Assembly (NCBI GenBank): GCA_910589485.1 | Contig: CAJUSW010000005.1 | Span: forward strand, 167,191-231,190 | Origin: an uncultured Duncaniella sp. | GTDB taxonomy: Bacteria; Bacteroidota; Bacteroidia; Bacteroidales; Muribaculaceae | Direction: 5' to 3' | DNA: 64,000 bases | Part shown: in pieces, positions 26,857 to 36,591 of the stretch | How the letters are laid out: every line of letters begins with the position of its first letter | How positions within the stretch are numbered: position 1 is the stretch's first letter | Position numbers and translations under genes: made by a program | The notes under the pieces: model-generated | Databases searched by the model: none | What the model was told of the DNA's origin: nothing | What the model saw: only the letters and a program-made list of their open reading frames with translations

Positions 26857-28293
26857 ATGGCAAAGACTCTCTCCAGATTCTATATCCGCAAACAGGATGA
26901 GAACAAGGATATGGCAACCCTGTTTTTCAGGGTGCAGAACAAGGAACACAAGATAGATTCTATCTTCTCGTCTCAAATACAGGTTGATGTGCAGGAGTGG
27001 CGCAATGCCGTATCCTCCGAAGAAAACTGGATGCGGCATCGGGAAAAGAATTTCAAGCTGCACGATACTCTTGCCAAGATAGAAATGGCGGTCAAAAGCG
27101 AAGTTGAAGGTATGCACTTTGACAAGAGGGCTGTGAAAGAGGCTATACTTGCCGTTGCCAATCCAAAGAAATCCGATGCCGTGAAAAAGGCACGCAAAGC
27201 TGAGGAAGATGCCCGGCTGAAACAGGAGCGCGAAAAGGCCGCAGAGAAGGAACGCCAACGAAAGAAAGCGGAATTGGAGCGTGCCAACATCTGGAATTAT
27301 CTCGACCGATTTGTCAATGACATAAAGGCCGGAAAACGGCTCAATGGCAATGACCCGTACACTCCCGGCAGTTGCAAGGCGTGGAGTAGTTTCCGAAAAC
27401 TCTACAACGGCTTCGACCCTCGCCATAAGTTGACATGGGACGATGTTGACCGCGAACTTGTGACGAAATTTCTCGCTCACCTCGCCAAGCTCGACTATAT
27501 GGGCAGTTCAATCAACAAATATCTTGTTTCATTCCGTGCAATGGTGGGATATGCCTATGCCGATGGTCTTCACAACAACGACCGAGCGATGGCTTGTTTC
27601 TCCAAACGAAAGGTCGAGGAAAGCGACAAGGCGGTTGAAATTTATCTGACCGAAGTCGAATTACAGGCTCTGGCAGACATGGAGTTGACCGGGCTTAAAG
27701 ACCAAGTACGCGATATATTCCTTATCGGGTGTTATACCTGTCAGCGCGTCAGCGACTACAACAATATTCAGCCTGAGGATTTCACGACAACCGCAAAGGG
27801 TACGCCTATAATCCGGCTTATCCAACAGAAAACACGCAACGAGGTCAAGATACCGATAATGAACCCCAACCTCAAAGCCATCTGCGAGAAATACAATTAC
27901 AACATTCCCTCTGTGATTGATGTGCTTATCAACCGCTACATCAAGGAGATACTTGAAGACCTATCCGAAACCGTGCCTTCTCTTGCGGTCAAAGTGCCCA
28001 CCAAATTGACAATGAAGCAAAAGAACAATGAGGCATTGGGTAAATTGGCGGTGGAACGCAACGCAAAAAGAGAGGTTGTTATGCCGCGCTACAACTGCGT
28101 TACTACTCACACCGCCCGACGTAGTGGCATTACCAATATGTACCTGTCGCACAAATACACCATCGTCCAGATGATGCACGTCAGCGGTCACAAAACGCAG
28201 AAAACTTTCATGGACTACATCAAACTATCCTACGACGAAATCGCCGACGAGATAGATGCAATCGCTAATCCGACACAAAATGATGTGTTCTAA
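26857..28293 (+). CDS. Tyrosine recombinase (integrase) of element B
   Basis: A 478-residue relative of the element A integrase. N-terminal MAKTLSRFYIRKQDENKDMA arm domain, a charged Lys/Glu coiled coil (about 105-145), then the catalytic domain with Arg in CQRVSDYNN, His418-x-x-Arg421, His445 and nucleophile Tyr454 in FMDYIKL. Identity with the A enzyme is highest in the last 60 residues. Sharing the same 13-bp attachment core, both should target the tRNA-Phe end. The gene reads rightward away from the left end of the element. Confidence 0.92.
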   Translation: MAKTLSRFYIRKQDENKDMATLFFRVQNKEHKIDSIFSSQIQVDVQEWRNAVSSEENWMRHREKNFKLHDTLAKIEMAVKSEVEGMHFDKRAVKEAILAVANPKKSDAVKKARKAEEDARLKQEREKAAEKERQRKKAELERANIWNYLDRFVNDIKAGKRLNGNDPYTPGSCKAWSSFRKLYNGFDPRHKLTWDDVDRELVTKFLAHLAKLDYMGSSINKYLVSFRAMVGYAYADGLHNNDRAMACFSKRKVEESDKAVEIYLTEVELQALADMELTGLKDQVRDIFLIGCYTCQRVSDYNNIQPEDFTTTAKGTPIIRLIQQKTRNEVKIPIMNPNLKAICEKYNYNIPSVIDVLINRYIKEILEDLSETVPSLAVKVPTKLTMKQKNNEALGKLAVERNAKREVVMPRYNCVTTHTARRSGITNMYLSHKYTIVQMMHVSGHKTQKTFMDYIKLSYDEIADEIDAIANPTQNDVF

Positions 28294-28319
28294 ATATAAA
28301 AGTTATTAAGTAAAACAAC

Positions 28320-30788
28320 TTATTCAAAACACTCTCGTAAAAACTCTTTAAATTTCTTGCTTGTTCCAAATAGCTTTTCTTTTTCCAATAATATATCATT
28401 CTCAATTTCTGGATAATATCCATCATAATTAATCTGAAACGGCTGCAAAAATGCTTCTTTATTATTCTCTTTTTTCTTAGGTGTATAAAATTTTATCAAC
28501 GCCTGAAATATCAAATTTTCTCTATTGGTAATATCGCCTTCAGGAATCTCAGAAGTAATAACACACGCATTGCTTACAAATTCATGAAGTGATGAATGCC
28601 GAGAGGTGATCATTTCTATTTTTGGACTTGGGTCGATAGAGTTAAGATACCTTATGCAATTTTCACAAGCGAAATTTACCAAAGACTCGTTATCTATAAT
28701 GCTTTTATAGTGGATAATAGTACTCCCGTCGCTACTATCATAAATTTCTACAGAATGCAAACTGGCAAAAATTTTATTCCAAGAAGCATAGCTGCAGTTT
28801 TCATCTTGCAGACACTGTGAAATAACCCCTTTGGCATATTCGCCTAATTCTATCTTATAAGAACGACTTTCTAAGATATTTTTAACAAACTCATCATAAA
28901 TGAGTAATGGTTGTTTGTTCACCAATTGCAGAGCTATATAAATAAAATTCTGAGCTAATAATCTATGGTTTTCATTACACTTTACGGCGCTAAAAAGTGA
29001 TAGATGATTATATAATGAGAGACCTTTATGCTCTGAAAGGGTATCATTTATCCAACCATGAATTATGCTGGGATTATCATTAGAGAGTATTTCTTGAAAT
29101 TCAAGATTGGAAATTACGTTTGATGGCAGTCTGTAATCAAAATATTTACGATAATTGTTGATTCTGCGGATTGAAGTTTGTTCGTTTCTTCTATCGCTAA
29201 ATAATATGTACAATATTAATGACACATCTTTATCAACAATTTTTAATTTGCCATCTTCATGTATGTCATCTTGATCACCTTTAGTTGTATTTCTAATATA
29301 AGTGTATAATTGTCCATTCCCCGTTTCTGAAGGAAGTACATTAAGTATGCGTTTTGGCTTGTTGCGTAAAATTTCATATACATCATAATAAAATTGTCTT
29401 AGCAACTCTATCCAAAATATGTTTGCATACGAAATTTCATATTGAAGATTGTCTTTTGATATAAGGTCATATGCAACTAATAATGAATTAACAAATATTT
29501 TTACATCCCGATACGTTCGAATAGAGTTTGTTAATGGATGAAGATGAGATTCTCCTCTAGTTGCATTTATCTGTCTCCTTACTGCATCAATAAAATCATT
29601 AGGTAATTTATGAAATAATAATTCTTTAATCATAAGTTCAGGAATATACTCTCTGCTATCTGAAGGGAGAGATATTTCTAATTGAAATATTTTCTTGAGG
29701 TATTCATTCCCATTTTTCAATCCATTCTTTTCAATTTGGTTAACTACATATCGTTTATCATAGGCAACAACAAAGATAATATTATTGAAATTTGCAGTAA
29801 CGCGAATAATTCTAAATAACCCCATTAGTTCAGCATTATCCATTCTATCTGCATCATCAATAATAACTACAATGGGTCGATTTATTAATCTTAGCTGTTT
29901 TTCAATCTTTTTTTTCTCGGATTCGACGCTATTCCCTTCGTGATCAATCAAATTATTAATCTTTTTTATATATGCTGGAATTCCTGAATCTTCTAATAAA
30001 TCTATATATTTTGTAAAATCATACTTTAAACCATTACATTCTAGTACTGAATTTAGGCACCCAAAAAAGTCTCGGATTAATGTTTTAGTATTATTACTCT
30101 CCCATGCACAAAAATCAGCAACTATAAAATCAATCGCTATGGCCCCTTTTAAAACACTAAGGAACGTTGTTTTACCAGTTCCCCAATTGCCAGTAATACC
30201 AACTGCATAATTCTCATTATTTAATGAAGTGTCTTTTAATCTACGTCGTAAAACGTCCACATACCTATCCCACCCAGTATAAATTAAATTATCATCAGGT
30301 GTCTTCTTAGTGAAACCTGTAGTCTTTTTATCTTTTCTTATAGGCCTATAAATCTTCCATATCCGTATATAATTTTTTAGTTCTTTGGTTATTACGGGAA
30401 TACAACTAACGATTAAAATCCATTTCCAGCTTAGTCCATTAGATATATCTAAAAAACACTTATATGGAGTTAGATATATCAATAATATTATCGTTGATAT
30501 TATAATAATGACATATGGGTTTATTGAAGTTTTCTGATTCCATAAAAAAACATCAATAGAAATAATTAAAAGAATTACTATATAAGAAAATGCCTGAGAT
30601 AGAGCAAGAAGATTGCTCAGAGGTTCAAAAAATGTGACTAAAGCTGGCAGAATGCTATCTATTTTAATTGAATAAATGGAAATTAAGCCAGCACAGACAA
30701 GTAGAGTTACAAATAATATCCAGTTAAACTTAAACGCATATGCTAGTTTAGATATCAGTAAACAGATATGCTGTAATTTCTTTTTCAT
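28320..30788 (-). CDS. KAP-family P-loop NTPase, membrane-anchored
   Basis: An 822-residue protein. Four hydrophobic helices occupy about 23-41, 66-84, 92-108 and 121-137. The KAP NTPase domain follows with Walker A GNWGTGKT (200-207) and Walker B VVIIDDADRMD (acidic pair 311-312). The C-terminal 400 residues are helical. KAP NTPases are membrane-associated STAND-like ATPases, and some take part in phage exclusion or defence. It is strongly AT-rich and lone cargo in element B, converging with the integrase gene 26 bp away. A defence role is inferred only from family and context. Confidence 0.82.
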   Translation of the reverse strand: MKKKLQHICLLISKLAYAFKFNWILFVTLLVCAGLISIYSIKIDSILPALVTFFEPLSNLLALSQAFSYIVILLIISIDVFLWNQKTSINPYVIIIISTIILLIYLTPYKCFLDISNGLSWKWILIVSCIPVITKELKNYIRIWKIYRPIRKDKKTTGFTKKTPDDNLIYTGWDRYVDVLRRRLKDTSLNNENYAVGITGNWGTGKTTFLSVLKGAIAIDFIVADFCAWESNNTKTLIRDFFGCLNSVLECNGLKYDFTKYIDLLEDSGIPAYIKKINNLIDHEGNSVESEKKKIEKQLRLINRPIVVIIDDADRMDNAELMGLFRIIRVTANFNNIIFVVAYDKRYVVNQIEKNGLKNGNEYLKKIFQLEISLPSDSREYIPELMIKELLFHKLPNDFIDAVRRQINATRGESHLHPLTNSIRTYRDVKIFVNSLLVAYDLISKDNLQYEISYANIFWIELLRQFYYDVYEILRNKPKRILNVLPSETGNGQLYTYIRNTTKGDQDDIHEDGKLKIVDKDVSLILYILFSDRRNEQTSIRRINNYRKYFDYRLPSNVISNLEFQEILSNDNPSIIHGWINDTLSEHKGLSLYNHLSLFSAVKCNENHRLLAQNFIYIALQLVNKQPLLIYDEFVKNILESRSYKIELGEYAKGVISQCLQDENCSYASWNKIFASLHSVEIYDSSDGSTIIHYKSIIDNESLVNFACENCIRYLNSIDPSPKIEMITSRHSSLHEFVSNACVITSEIPEGDITNRENLIFQALIKFYTPKKKENNKEAFLQPFQINYDGYYPEIENDILLEKEKLFGTSKKFKEFLRECFE

Positions 30789-30845
30789 TGTATCATTATC
30801 ATAATATCTTAAACCCTAATATATATCGGACTGCTCTCTGTGTAT

Positions 30846-32294
30846 TTATTTAAGTTGGATCTTATGATATTTCTGGAAACGGCTTGTGGGTTTGTCAGGG
30901 ATTGTCATTTGAATATGGGTGCCCAAGAGCGGATTTAGGTACCGTTCTCTGAACTTGCGTTTGTCTTGGAAGCCGCAAAAGGCTGTGATTTCTGCCAATG
31001 AACGCGGCTCTTTGCAGAACTCTATGATTTTTTCTTCAATGGTTTTGTCATCTTGACTTGTGCCCTGACTTGTGCCCTGACTTGTGCCCTTCGACAAGTC
31101 GGCCTCATTGGTCGCTTGAACAGTTACGCGGAATGCTGTGATTGTGTTGACATCAAAGACGGCGGGGGTGTTGCCGTTTTCTTTGAGCATTTCCTGAACA
31201 CGGGTCACGCCTCGGTTGAACTTGTTGACATATTTCATCACGCGCATCGCCTCAGCCACGAGCGGATTGCGGTAGTCATTTACCGAGGGAAAGTTTTCAG
31301 GGCGAGCCTCGCCGTACAACCCTCCGGCGTTCATAATCTCGATGTAATTATCAAACTGATATAACCTGATTGGCATATTCGATTGATAATCGCGGTGCAT
31401 ACAGGCGTTCATCATCAGTTCGCGTATAGCTCCTTCGGGATAATTCCATACGGTCTTTTCGCGAAAAAGCGACGCCGGTACAGGGCGTTGTGTTATAATG
31501 CCATCTTTTACAAACGATTCCAACGCAGGGAGCATCTTGTAAAGAGGCCCGGAGAACTGTCGCTCGTTCAATATATCGCCACCCTTATCCTTTCCGGCGA
31601 ACCGAACAAACTGAACATAATCACCCAAAAGAAAATACTTTGGATTAGTTCCGAACAGTATTATTCCCGCATAGGTCGGACAATCGTTTTCTCGGTCGTA
31701 AAGATGAATCGATGCAAGTTGCTCCTTTATGTCACGCGTGTCAGTTGTTAGCGTATCTTCATCAAGAAACTTTGGAAGATAGGTATTCTTGATATAATCC
31801 ACATCCAAGTCCTCCAACTTTGCATTCAAACACGGAGTAGCATCAAATGTAGCCATGAAGGAGCAACGCCGTTCAGCCAATATACGTTCTTCTGCTTCGG
31901 TGGCTATGTCACGGCGTGGACCAATACGAATAAATGCCCGACCACGATAGCGAACAGGAGGTAAATCAGAAGGACGAACCTCTGCCACCAACAACTCTCC
32001 TTCCGGAAACACGAAACGGTCAACTGACATAGTCGGCAATGGAAGAATGTTGCCATCTGAACGGATGCCTGATATTTTCTTCATCAGAGCATCGTCCACT
32101 TTCAATCCTGACAACTTTCCATCGTCATGTGCCCCGATAATGAGATAGCCGTTTTTCCGGGAGTTGGGCATATCGTTGGCAAACGCACAAATGGCCTCAC
32201 AGAACTTGTCCATGTTGCTGGTGCTGATTGTGCGCTCAACCCGATATGTCTCGGTTGATGTCAGCAATTCCAAAACTTCGTCTTTTGTTATCAT
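30846..32294 (-). CDS. AlbA_2/Schlafen-type ATP-binding protein (element B)
   Basis: A 482-residue relative of the element A protein at 14646. AlbA_2 region with YRVERTIS and GYLIIGAHDDGKLSGLKV (about 17-65), a central part with GAIRELMMNACMHRDYQS and EIMNAGGLYGEARPENFPS, and a C-terminal winged-helix-like part. The linker holds tandem GTSQ units encoded by three exact 12-bp repeats (31055-31090). An AlbA protein next to a KAP NTPase is a pairing worth testing as an immunity or regulatory unit. Function not established. Confidence 0.8.
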   Translation of the reverse strand: MITKDEVLELLTSTETYRVERTISTSNMDKFCEAICAFANDMPNSRKNGYLIIGAHDDGKLSGLKVDDALMKKISGIRSDGNILPLPTMSVDRFVFPEGELLVAEVRPSDLPPVRYRGRAFIRIGPRRDIATEAEERILAERRCSFMATFDATPCLNAKLEDLDVDYIKNTYLPKFLDEDTLTTDTRDIKEQLASIHLYDRENDCPTYAGIILFGTNPKYFLLGDYVQFVRFAGKDKGGDILNERQFSGPLYKMLPALESFVKDGIITQRPVPASLFREKTVWNYPEGAIRELMMNACMHRDYQSNMPIRLYQFDNYIEIMNAGGLYGEARPENFPSVNDYRNPLVAEAMRVMKYVNKFNRGVTRVQEMLKENGNTPAVFDVNTITAFRVTVQATNEADLSKGTSQGTSQGTSQDDKTIEEKIIEFCKEPRSLAEITAFCGFQDKRKFRERYLNPLLGTHIQMTIPDKPTSRFQKYHKIQLK

Positions 32295-32390
32295 ATCGAG
32301 GCTATTATATACGCAAAATTACGAAATTATTTTGAGATGTGCGCTATATCAGAGCCGTAGGGACGTGATAATTTGTGTGCGACTGGATTT

Positions 32391-32606
32391 TCAGACATAA
32401 AAAAAGCGCACACCCTTCAATCTCATTGTCGGCTCTGGACTGCCGGAAACAGAAATTTTCGGATGCACGCTATGCAGACGCATAGCATAGGCATCACTTT
32501 GTTCTGTTTCAAATGAATTGTCCAGATTCACAATGAACTCGGTGTAGCGTATGTTATGTTGTATCGGAGTGCGGTCGGCTCTCCAACCGCGATATTTCTT
32601 TTTTCG
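32391..32606 (-). CDS. Small coding-like frame without a normal start
   Basis: A 71-codon open frame that reads KYRGWRADRTPIQHNIRYTEF and later RLHSVHPKISVSGSPEP, ending RFFYV at the TGA at 32391. It is opened by a TAA with no ATG, GTG or TTG near its beginning; the first ATG is about 41 codons in. A -7 box TATCTTTG on the same strand (32645-32652) lies just upstream. The amino acid composition looks real. It could be a truncated gene, or use a non-standard start. No family is recognised. Confidence 0.35.
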   Translation of the reverse strand, partial: RKKKYRGWRADRTPIQHNIRYTEFIVNLDNSFETEQSDAYAMRLHSVHPKISVSGSPEPTMRLKGVRFFYV

Positions 32607-32684
32607 TTACGCATCAAAAGCGTACACGATTTCTAAATTCGCCACAAAGATACAAAATTTTAGCGAATTAACAGGTATTCACAT

Positions 32685-33947
32685 TCAGTTGCGTCTAAGT
32701 CGGTAATGCTTGATTTTGTAACTGAGCGTTGTTCGGCTTATGTTCAAAAGCCTTGCAGCCTGCGTCTGGTTCCAATCGCAACGGTCAAGAGCATCGACTA
32801 TCTTGAGTTTCTCCCATTCTTCGTTTTTCAGGTTCAATTCATTGACGGTTAAAGGTTCTGACAAGTTGAATGTTATATCAGACTTCGTTATCCTGTCTTC
32901 TTTGGCATGGAAGGCGGCGAAAAGAACGATGTCTTTCAGTTCGCGCACGTTGCCGGGCCACGGATAGAGTTTCAACGCCTTTATTGCCGATGCGTCGAGG
33001 TGCTTTCGCGGCTTTCCTGTCTGGGCGGCATAGCGTTTTAGGAAGAAGTCGGCGATTTCGGGGATGTCCTCGGTTGTTTCTTTCAGCGAAGGCACGGCGA
33101 TGTCTGATTGTCGGAGTATGAAGAACAGATTGGGGCGGAAGGTCTTTTCCGTCACCATCTTCATAAGCTCCGGCTCTGCGGTGCAGATGACACGAACATC
33201 GGGGTGTTCTGTTTCAAGTATGTGCAACAGCACTGATTGCTTCTCAAAGGAGAGAAGATGCACATTCTTCAGAATGATTGTACCTCCTGCGGCCTTGTGA
33301 AAGTAGCTCTTGATGCGGTTATAAAGTTCACTACGCTCTGATGCCGGGTCATGCAAACCAATGAAAGCGGCACTACCGGCTTCAATGACGGTGTGAGGTT
33401 TCTGCTCACGCGAACTCTTGAGATAAATCTGATGTGCTACCTGTTCCTTGCCGGAACCGCACTCCCCGAAGATGATTGCATTGGCGTTGGTCGCGGCGAT
33501 GGCTTGTATCTTCTTCTCAATCTTCTGCCATGCATCGCTTTTGCGCGGCAACAGCTGATTGTCAAGCGTAAGCACTACGTGTTCCGCTTTGGCATATTGA
33601 CCGACCGTTTCCACCAGTTGCTTGTCAATGGCAGGACGTTGGATTATATCCGTCGCACCACCGCCACGCATCACGTCAATGGCATCCATGTTTCCAAGAT
33701 TATCCACTATGGCTATAACGGGGAAGCCAAAGCCTTCCGTCTTTAACCAGTTAATAAACTCTTTTGCGGTACCGTCAGGCAATCGCATTGCCGTGATGAC
33801 AACCGCGCCGGGAGGCAGCTTTGCCACCTCAACTTTTCCGGCTTCGATGCTTTCCACACCGAGAGGGGCATATCCAGCCCTTGATAAAAGGTTGGACATG
33901 ACCCTAATGTCGGATACAGAAGCATCAACAATTAGAATCTTATTCAT
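32685..33947 (-). CDS. Degenerate RteB-like sigma-54-type response regulator
   Basis: A 420-residue protein with receiver (1-120), AAA+ (140-365) and Fis-type HTH (about 375-418, ECF-like WNQTQAARLLNISRTTLSYKI). This is the layout of RteB, the excision regulator of CTnDOT-like elements. Key residues look altered: the usual phospho-aspartate position reads VVITAMRLPDG instead of a D; the GAFTGA sigma-54 loop is replaced by AFIGLHDPASE; Walker B reads GTIILKNVHLL without the acidic pair. Walker A is GECGSGKE. It may act without phosphorylation or sigma-54. No partner kinase gene is nearby. Confidence 0.78.
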   Translation of the reverse strand: MNKILIVDASVSDIRVMSNLLSRAGYAPLGVESIEAGKVEVAKLPPGAVVITAMRLPDGTAKEFINWLKTEGFGFPVIAIVDNLGNMDAIDVMRGGGATDIIQRPAIDKQLVETVGQYAKAEHVVLTLDNQLLPRKSDAWQKIEKKIQAIAATNANAIIFGECGSGKEQVAHQIYLKSSREQKPHTVIEAGSAAFIGLHDPASERSELYNRIKSYFHKAAGGTIILKNVHLLSFEKQSVLLHILETEHPDVRVICTAEPELMKMVTEKTFRPNLFFILRQSDIAVPSLKETTEDIPEIADFFLKRYAAQTGKPRKHLDASAIKALKLYPWPGNVRELKDIVLFAAFHAKEDRITKSDITFNLSEPLTVNELNLKNEEWEKLKIVDALDRCDWNQTQAARLLNISRTTLSYKIKHYRLRRN

Positions 33948-33995
33948 ATTTATGCTAAATGTTAATTATCCATAGACTATAATAAAGAATAAAAC

Positions 33996-34041
33996 CAAAA
34001 AGTGATGACCACAACATTTATCATTGTCGAGGTCATCACTT
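33996..34041 (-). terminator. Terminator of the redox operon
   Basis: Perfect 11-bp arms AAGTGATGACC (34000-34010) and GGTCATCACTT (34031-34041), followed on the minus strand by TTTTGGTTTTATT. It lies 22 bp past the last gene of the operon. Confidence 0.85.
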
Positions 34042-34063
34042 GGGGTTTATCTATTTGAAAGGG

Positions 34064-34750
34064 TTATTTAACAGTCGTATAACGAAGCCAGACTACTTCA
34101 TTCTGAACCTGTTTGACACTTTCAAGTTTAAGACGATAGGGTGTATTATCGGATTTTACTATGCCATCAAATACTGATGTCATCCCTTTACGACCATCTA
34201 TGCCGGGGGCAACCATTATACTGATCTCATCCACTACTCCTGATTCAAGGAAGCCACCGCAGATAATACCACCTCCGACCACGGCCAGTTTTTCCACTCC
34301 GAAATGCTGATGAAGCATCTCCATTGCTCGTGAGAGGTTAATTCTCTTTTTGCCGGTTACTATGTATGAGATGCCTGCTGATTCAAGATGACGCAGGTAT
34401 TCTTTCGATACAAGTTCGCTCAATATGCAGAGGATAGGTCTTCCGGATTCTTCATTACCGTCCCAATTCAACTTCCCGTTTGTATCCACGACTATTTCAT
34501 ACGTCTTGTTTATTTTGGCAATATGAAAACATTCCTCGCCGACATTTGTTGTGCTATCTGCTATGAAGGGTGAATTGGAAACTGCCGGACATTCTAATTC
34601 GGCGGTAACACGCCCGGTTACACGAGAAGTTTCTCCCAAACTGTTGAGTGCGTCATAATATTCCTGACCGGAAATCATAGCCATGACCGGACAGTCAATG
34701 CGCCCGTCCACAGACATCATCATGTGGACATAAATATAAGGTCTTGACAT
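34064..34750 (-). CDS. RibD C-terminal/dihydrofolate-reductase-like oxidoreductase
   Basis: A 228-residue single-domain protein of the RibD_C (PF01872) group. Family segments are YIYVHMMMSVDGRID at the start and LAVVGGGIICGGFLESGVVDEI (about 155-176), which forms the NADPH-binding part. A deaminase domain is missing, so it is not a riboflavin bifunctional enzyme. Last gene of a four-gene operon, 10 bp after the aldo/keto reductase gene. It probably reduces a small ketone or pterin-like substrate with NADPH; the substrate is unknown. Confidence 0.83.
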   Translation of the reverse strand: MSRPYIYVHMMMSVDGRIDCPVMAMISGQEYYDALNSLGETSRVTGRVTAELECPAVSNSPFIADSTTNVGEECFHIAKINKTYEIVVDTNGKLNWDGNEESGRPILCILSELVSKEYLRHLESAGISYIVTGKKRINLSRAMEMLHQHFGVEKLAVVGGGIICGGFLESGVVDEISIMVAPGIDGRKGMTSVFDGIVKSDNTPYRLKLESVKQVQNEVVWLRYTTVK

Positions 34751-34760
34751 AGTATATCTC

Positions 34761-35786
34761 TTATTTACCCATTGACCAAGTGACTGGTTGAGTTGGTTTT
34801 GGTTTATTGATTGCCATTACACCCACGAGAGCATGAGGCACGTATGGCTCTTCAAGATACGCTATATCCTCGTCAGTGAGTTTGAGTGAAGTGGCTGATG
34901 CCGGAGCATCAATGTGGTGGAGTTTTGTTGCGCCCACAACCGGAGAGGTGACTTTCGTCAGAAGCCATGCGATTGAGATTTCAGTCATAGATACTCCATA
35001 ACGGTCTGCCAATTCCTCAACACGCTCGATTATCTTCGCATCTTCAGCAGCAGTTGCGTCATATTTCATTTTTGCAACTCCGTCCTCCTGTGTACGTTTG
35101 GTTACTTCTCCGGCACGTTTGGCAAGTCGCCCGGCCACAAGTGCGCTGTAGGGAGTGAGGGCTATTCCTTCCTCGTTACAGTAAGGAATCATCTCACGTT
35201 CCTCTTCCCGATGAAGCAGATTGTAGTGACCTTGAACAGCACTAATCTTGGCCCATCCGTTTTTCTCTGCGATAGCATTTGCTTTGGCTATTTGCCATGC
35301 AAAACAGTTAGAGAAACCGAGGGCACGTGCCTTTCCGCTGACAACCGCATTGTTCATTCCCTCCATGATCTCCTCTATCGGAGTGTTGTAGTCCCACATG
35401 TGGCAGATGTATAGGTCAACATACTCCATGCCGAGATTCTCAAGGCTTTTGTTAAGCATGTTTTCTACATGTTGTTGACCGGTGACACCGGCTGCTATTT
35501 CATCCGGGGTGCGGGGAAGAAATTTAGTTGCGACAACTACATCTTCACGCTTTGCCAGTTCACGCAGGGCGCGACCAACAAACTGCTCGCTTGTGCCTCC
35601 ATTGTAAGCGATGGCTGTGTCAAAGAAATTAACACCCAGTTCAAGCGCATGCGCAATGATTTCTTTTGATTTCTCATAGTCAAGAGTCCATGAGATGTTA
35701 CCTTTCTCTGGATTGCCGAAGCCCATGCAACCAAGGCAGATACGCGACACGGTAATATCCGTGTTTCCAAGTTTTGTATATTCCAT
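34761..35786 (-). CDS. Aldo/keto reductase
   Basis: A 341-residue AKR with the standard (beta/alpha)8 landmarks: YTKLGNTDITVSRICLG start, FFDTAIAYNGGTSEQFVGRAL (catalytic Asp and Tyr), ATKFLPR (catalytic Lys), YVDLYICHMWD (catalytic His) and the GFSNC strand. It belongs to the YajO/Tas-like NADPH-dependent group. Third in the operon, 19 bp after the SDR gene. The combination with an SDR, a RibD-like reductase and a carboxymuconolactone-decarboxylase-like protein suggests detoxification of reactive carbonyls or a xenobiotic (inference). Confidence 0.9.
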   Translation of the reverse strand: MEYTKLGNTDITVSRICLGCMGFGNPEKGNISWTLDYEKSKEIIAHALELGVNFFDTAIAYNGGTSEQFVGRALRELAKREDVVVATKFLPRTPDEIAAGVTGQQHVENMLNKSLENLGMEYVDLYICHMWDYNTPIEEIMEGMNNAVVSGKARALGFSNCFAWQIAKANAIAEKNGWAKISAVQGHYNLLHREEEREMIPYCNEEGIALTPYSALVAGRLAKRAGEVTKRTQEDGVAKMKYDATAAEDAKIIERVEELADRYGVSMTEISIAWLLTKVTSPVVGATKLHHIDAPASATSLKLTDEDIAYLEEPYVPHALVGVMAINKPKPTQPVTWSMGK

Positions 35787-35805
35787 ATTTATAATTTGTT
35801 ATTAT

Positions 35806-36588
35806 TTACATTGTTCCGTTGTTGCCGGCATAAACCTGCGTCATGCCTCCGTCAACTGTAAGTTCTATTCCGGTGATGTATTTGCTGAGGTCTGATGCGA
35901 GAAATACTACTGCATCACCGAGTTCCTCGCTTGTTCCGGCACGTCCTGCCGGAATTTCTTTTGCCACACTTTCGGCATACGCGTCCACAGCTTCCTGTGT
36001 CATGCCTTGCACAGTCTGGTATCCTTCGGTTGGTACTACACCGGGGCTCACGGCATTGACGCGGATCCCTCTTGTTTTTAGATCGGTTGTCCAGCTTCTT
36101 GCAAAAGAACGTACGGCAGCTTTCGTAGCGGCATATAATCCGAATCCTTCAAGACCCATGTATGCTGTTATCGAGGCATTGAGAATGATTGATGCGCCAT
36201 TTTTGAGAATTGGAAGCATTGTCGGTACGGTCAGATATGTACCCCAGACATTGACATCAAAAGTTTTGCGATAGTCTTCGTATGTAGCATCTATAAATGG
36301 TATTGCCTTACCACCGCCGGCATTTGCAAATATAATGTCGAGGGTGCCGTGCTGTTGTTTTATAAGTTCGGCAAGACGCTCCATATCCTCTTTGTTCGAT
36401 ACATCGCCTTGATACGCAATAACGCCGTCGCCAAGACGCGCCGCTGCATTGTCAAGAATCTCCTTACGACGTCCGGTAATATACACTGTCGCTCCTTCCT
36501 CTTTCATGCGTTTGGCTGCACCGAAACCTATTCCGGAACTTCCGCCGGTAACAAGGGCAATCTTGCCCTGCAATAAATTATTGCTCAT
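35806..36588 (-). CDS. Short-chain dehydrogenase/reductase
   Basis: A 260-residue classical SDR. Cofactor motif TGGSSGIG (15-22), NAGG (about 91), catalytic Ser in ASITAYMG, YAATK with Tyr and Lys (about 153-157) and the family PGVVPT segment. The basic residue after the glycine motif (GRR at about 40) suggests NADP(H). Overlap or gaps with neighbours are small: 3 bp after the CMD gene and 19 bp before the AKR gene. Substrate unknown; likely a small carbonyl or alcohol. Confidence 0.92.
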   Translation of the reverse strand: MSNNLLQGKIALVTGGSSGIGFGAAKRMKEEGATVYITGRRKEILDNAAARLGDGVIAYQGDVSNKEDMERLAELIKQQHGTLDIIFANAGGGKAIPFIDATYEDYRKTFDVNVWGTYLTVPTMLPILKNGASIILNASITAYMGLEGFGLYAATKAAVRSFARSWTTDLKTRGIRVNAVSPGVVPTEGYQTVQGMTQEAVDAYAESVAKEIPAGRAGTSEELGDAVVFLASDLSKYITGIELTVDGGMTQVYAGNNGTM

Positions 36589-36591
36589 GAG

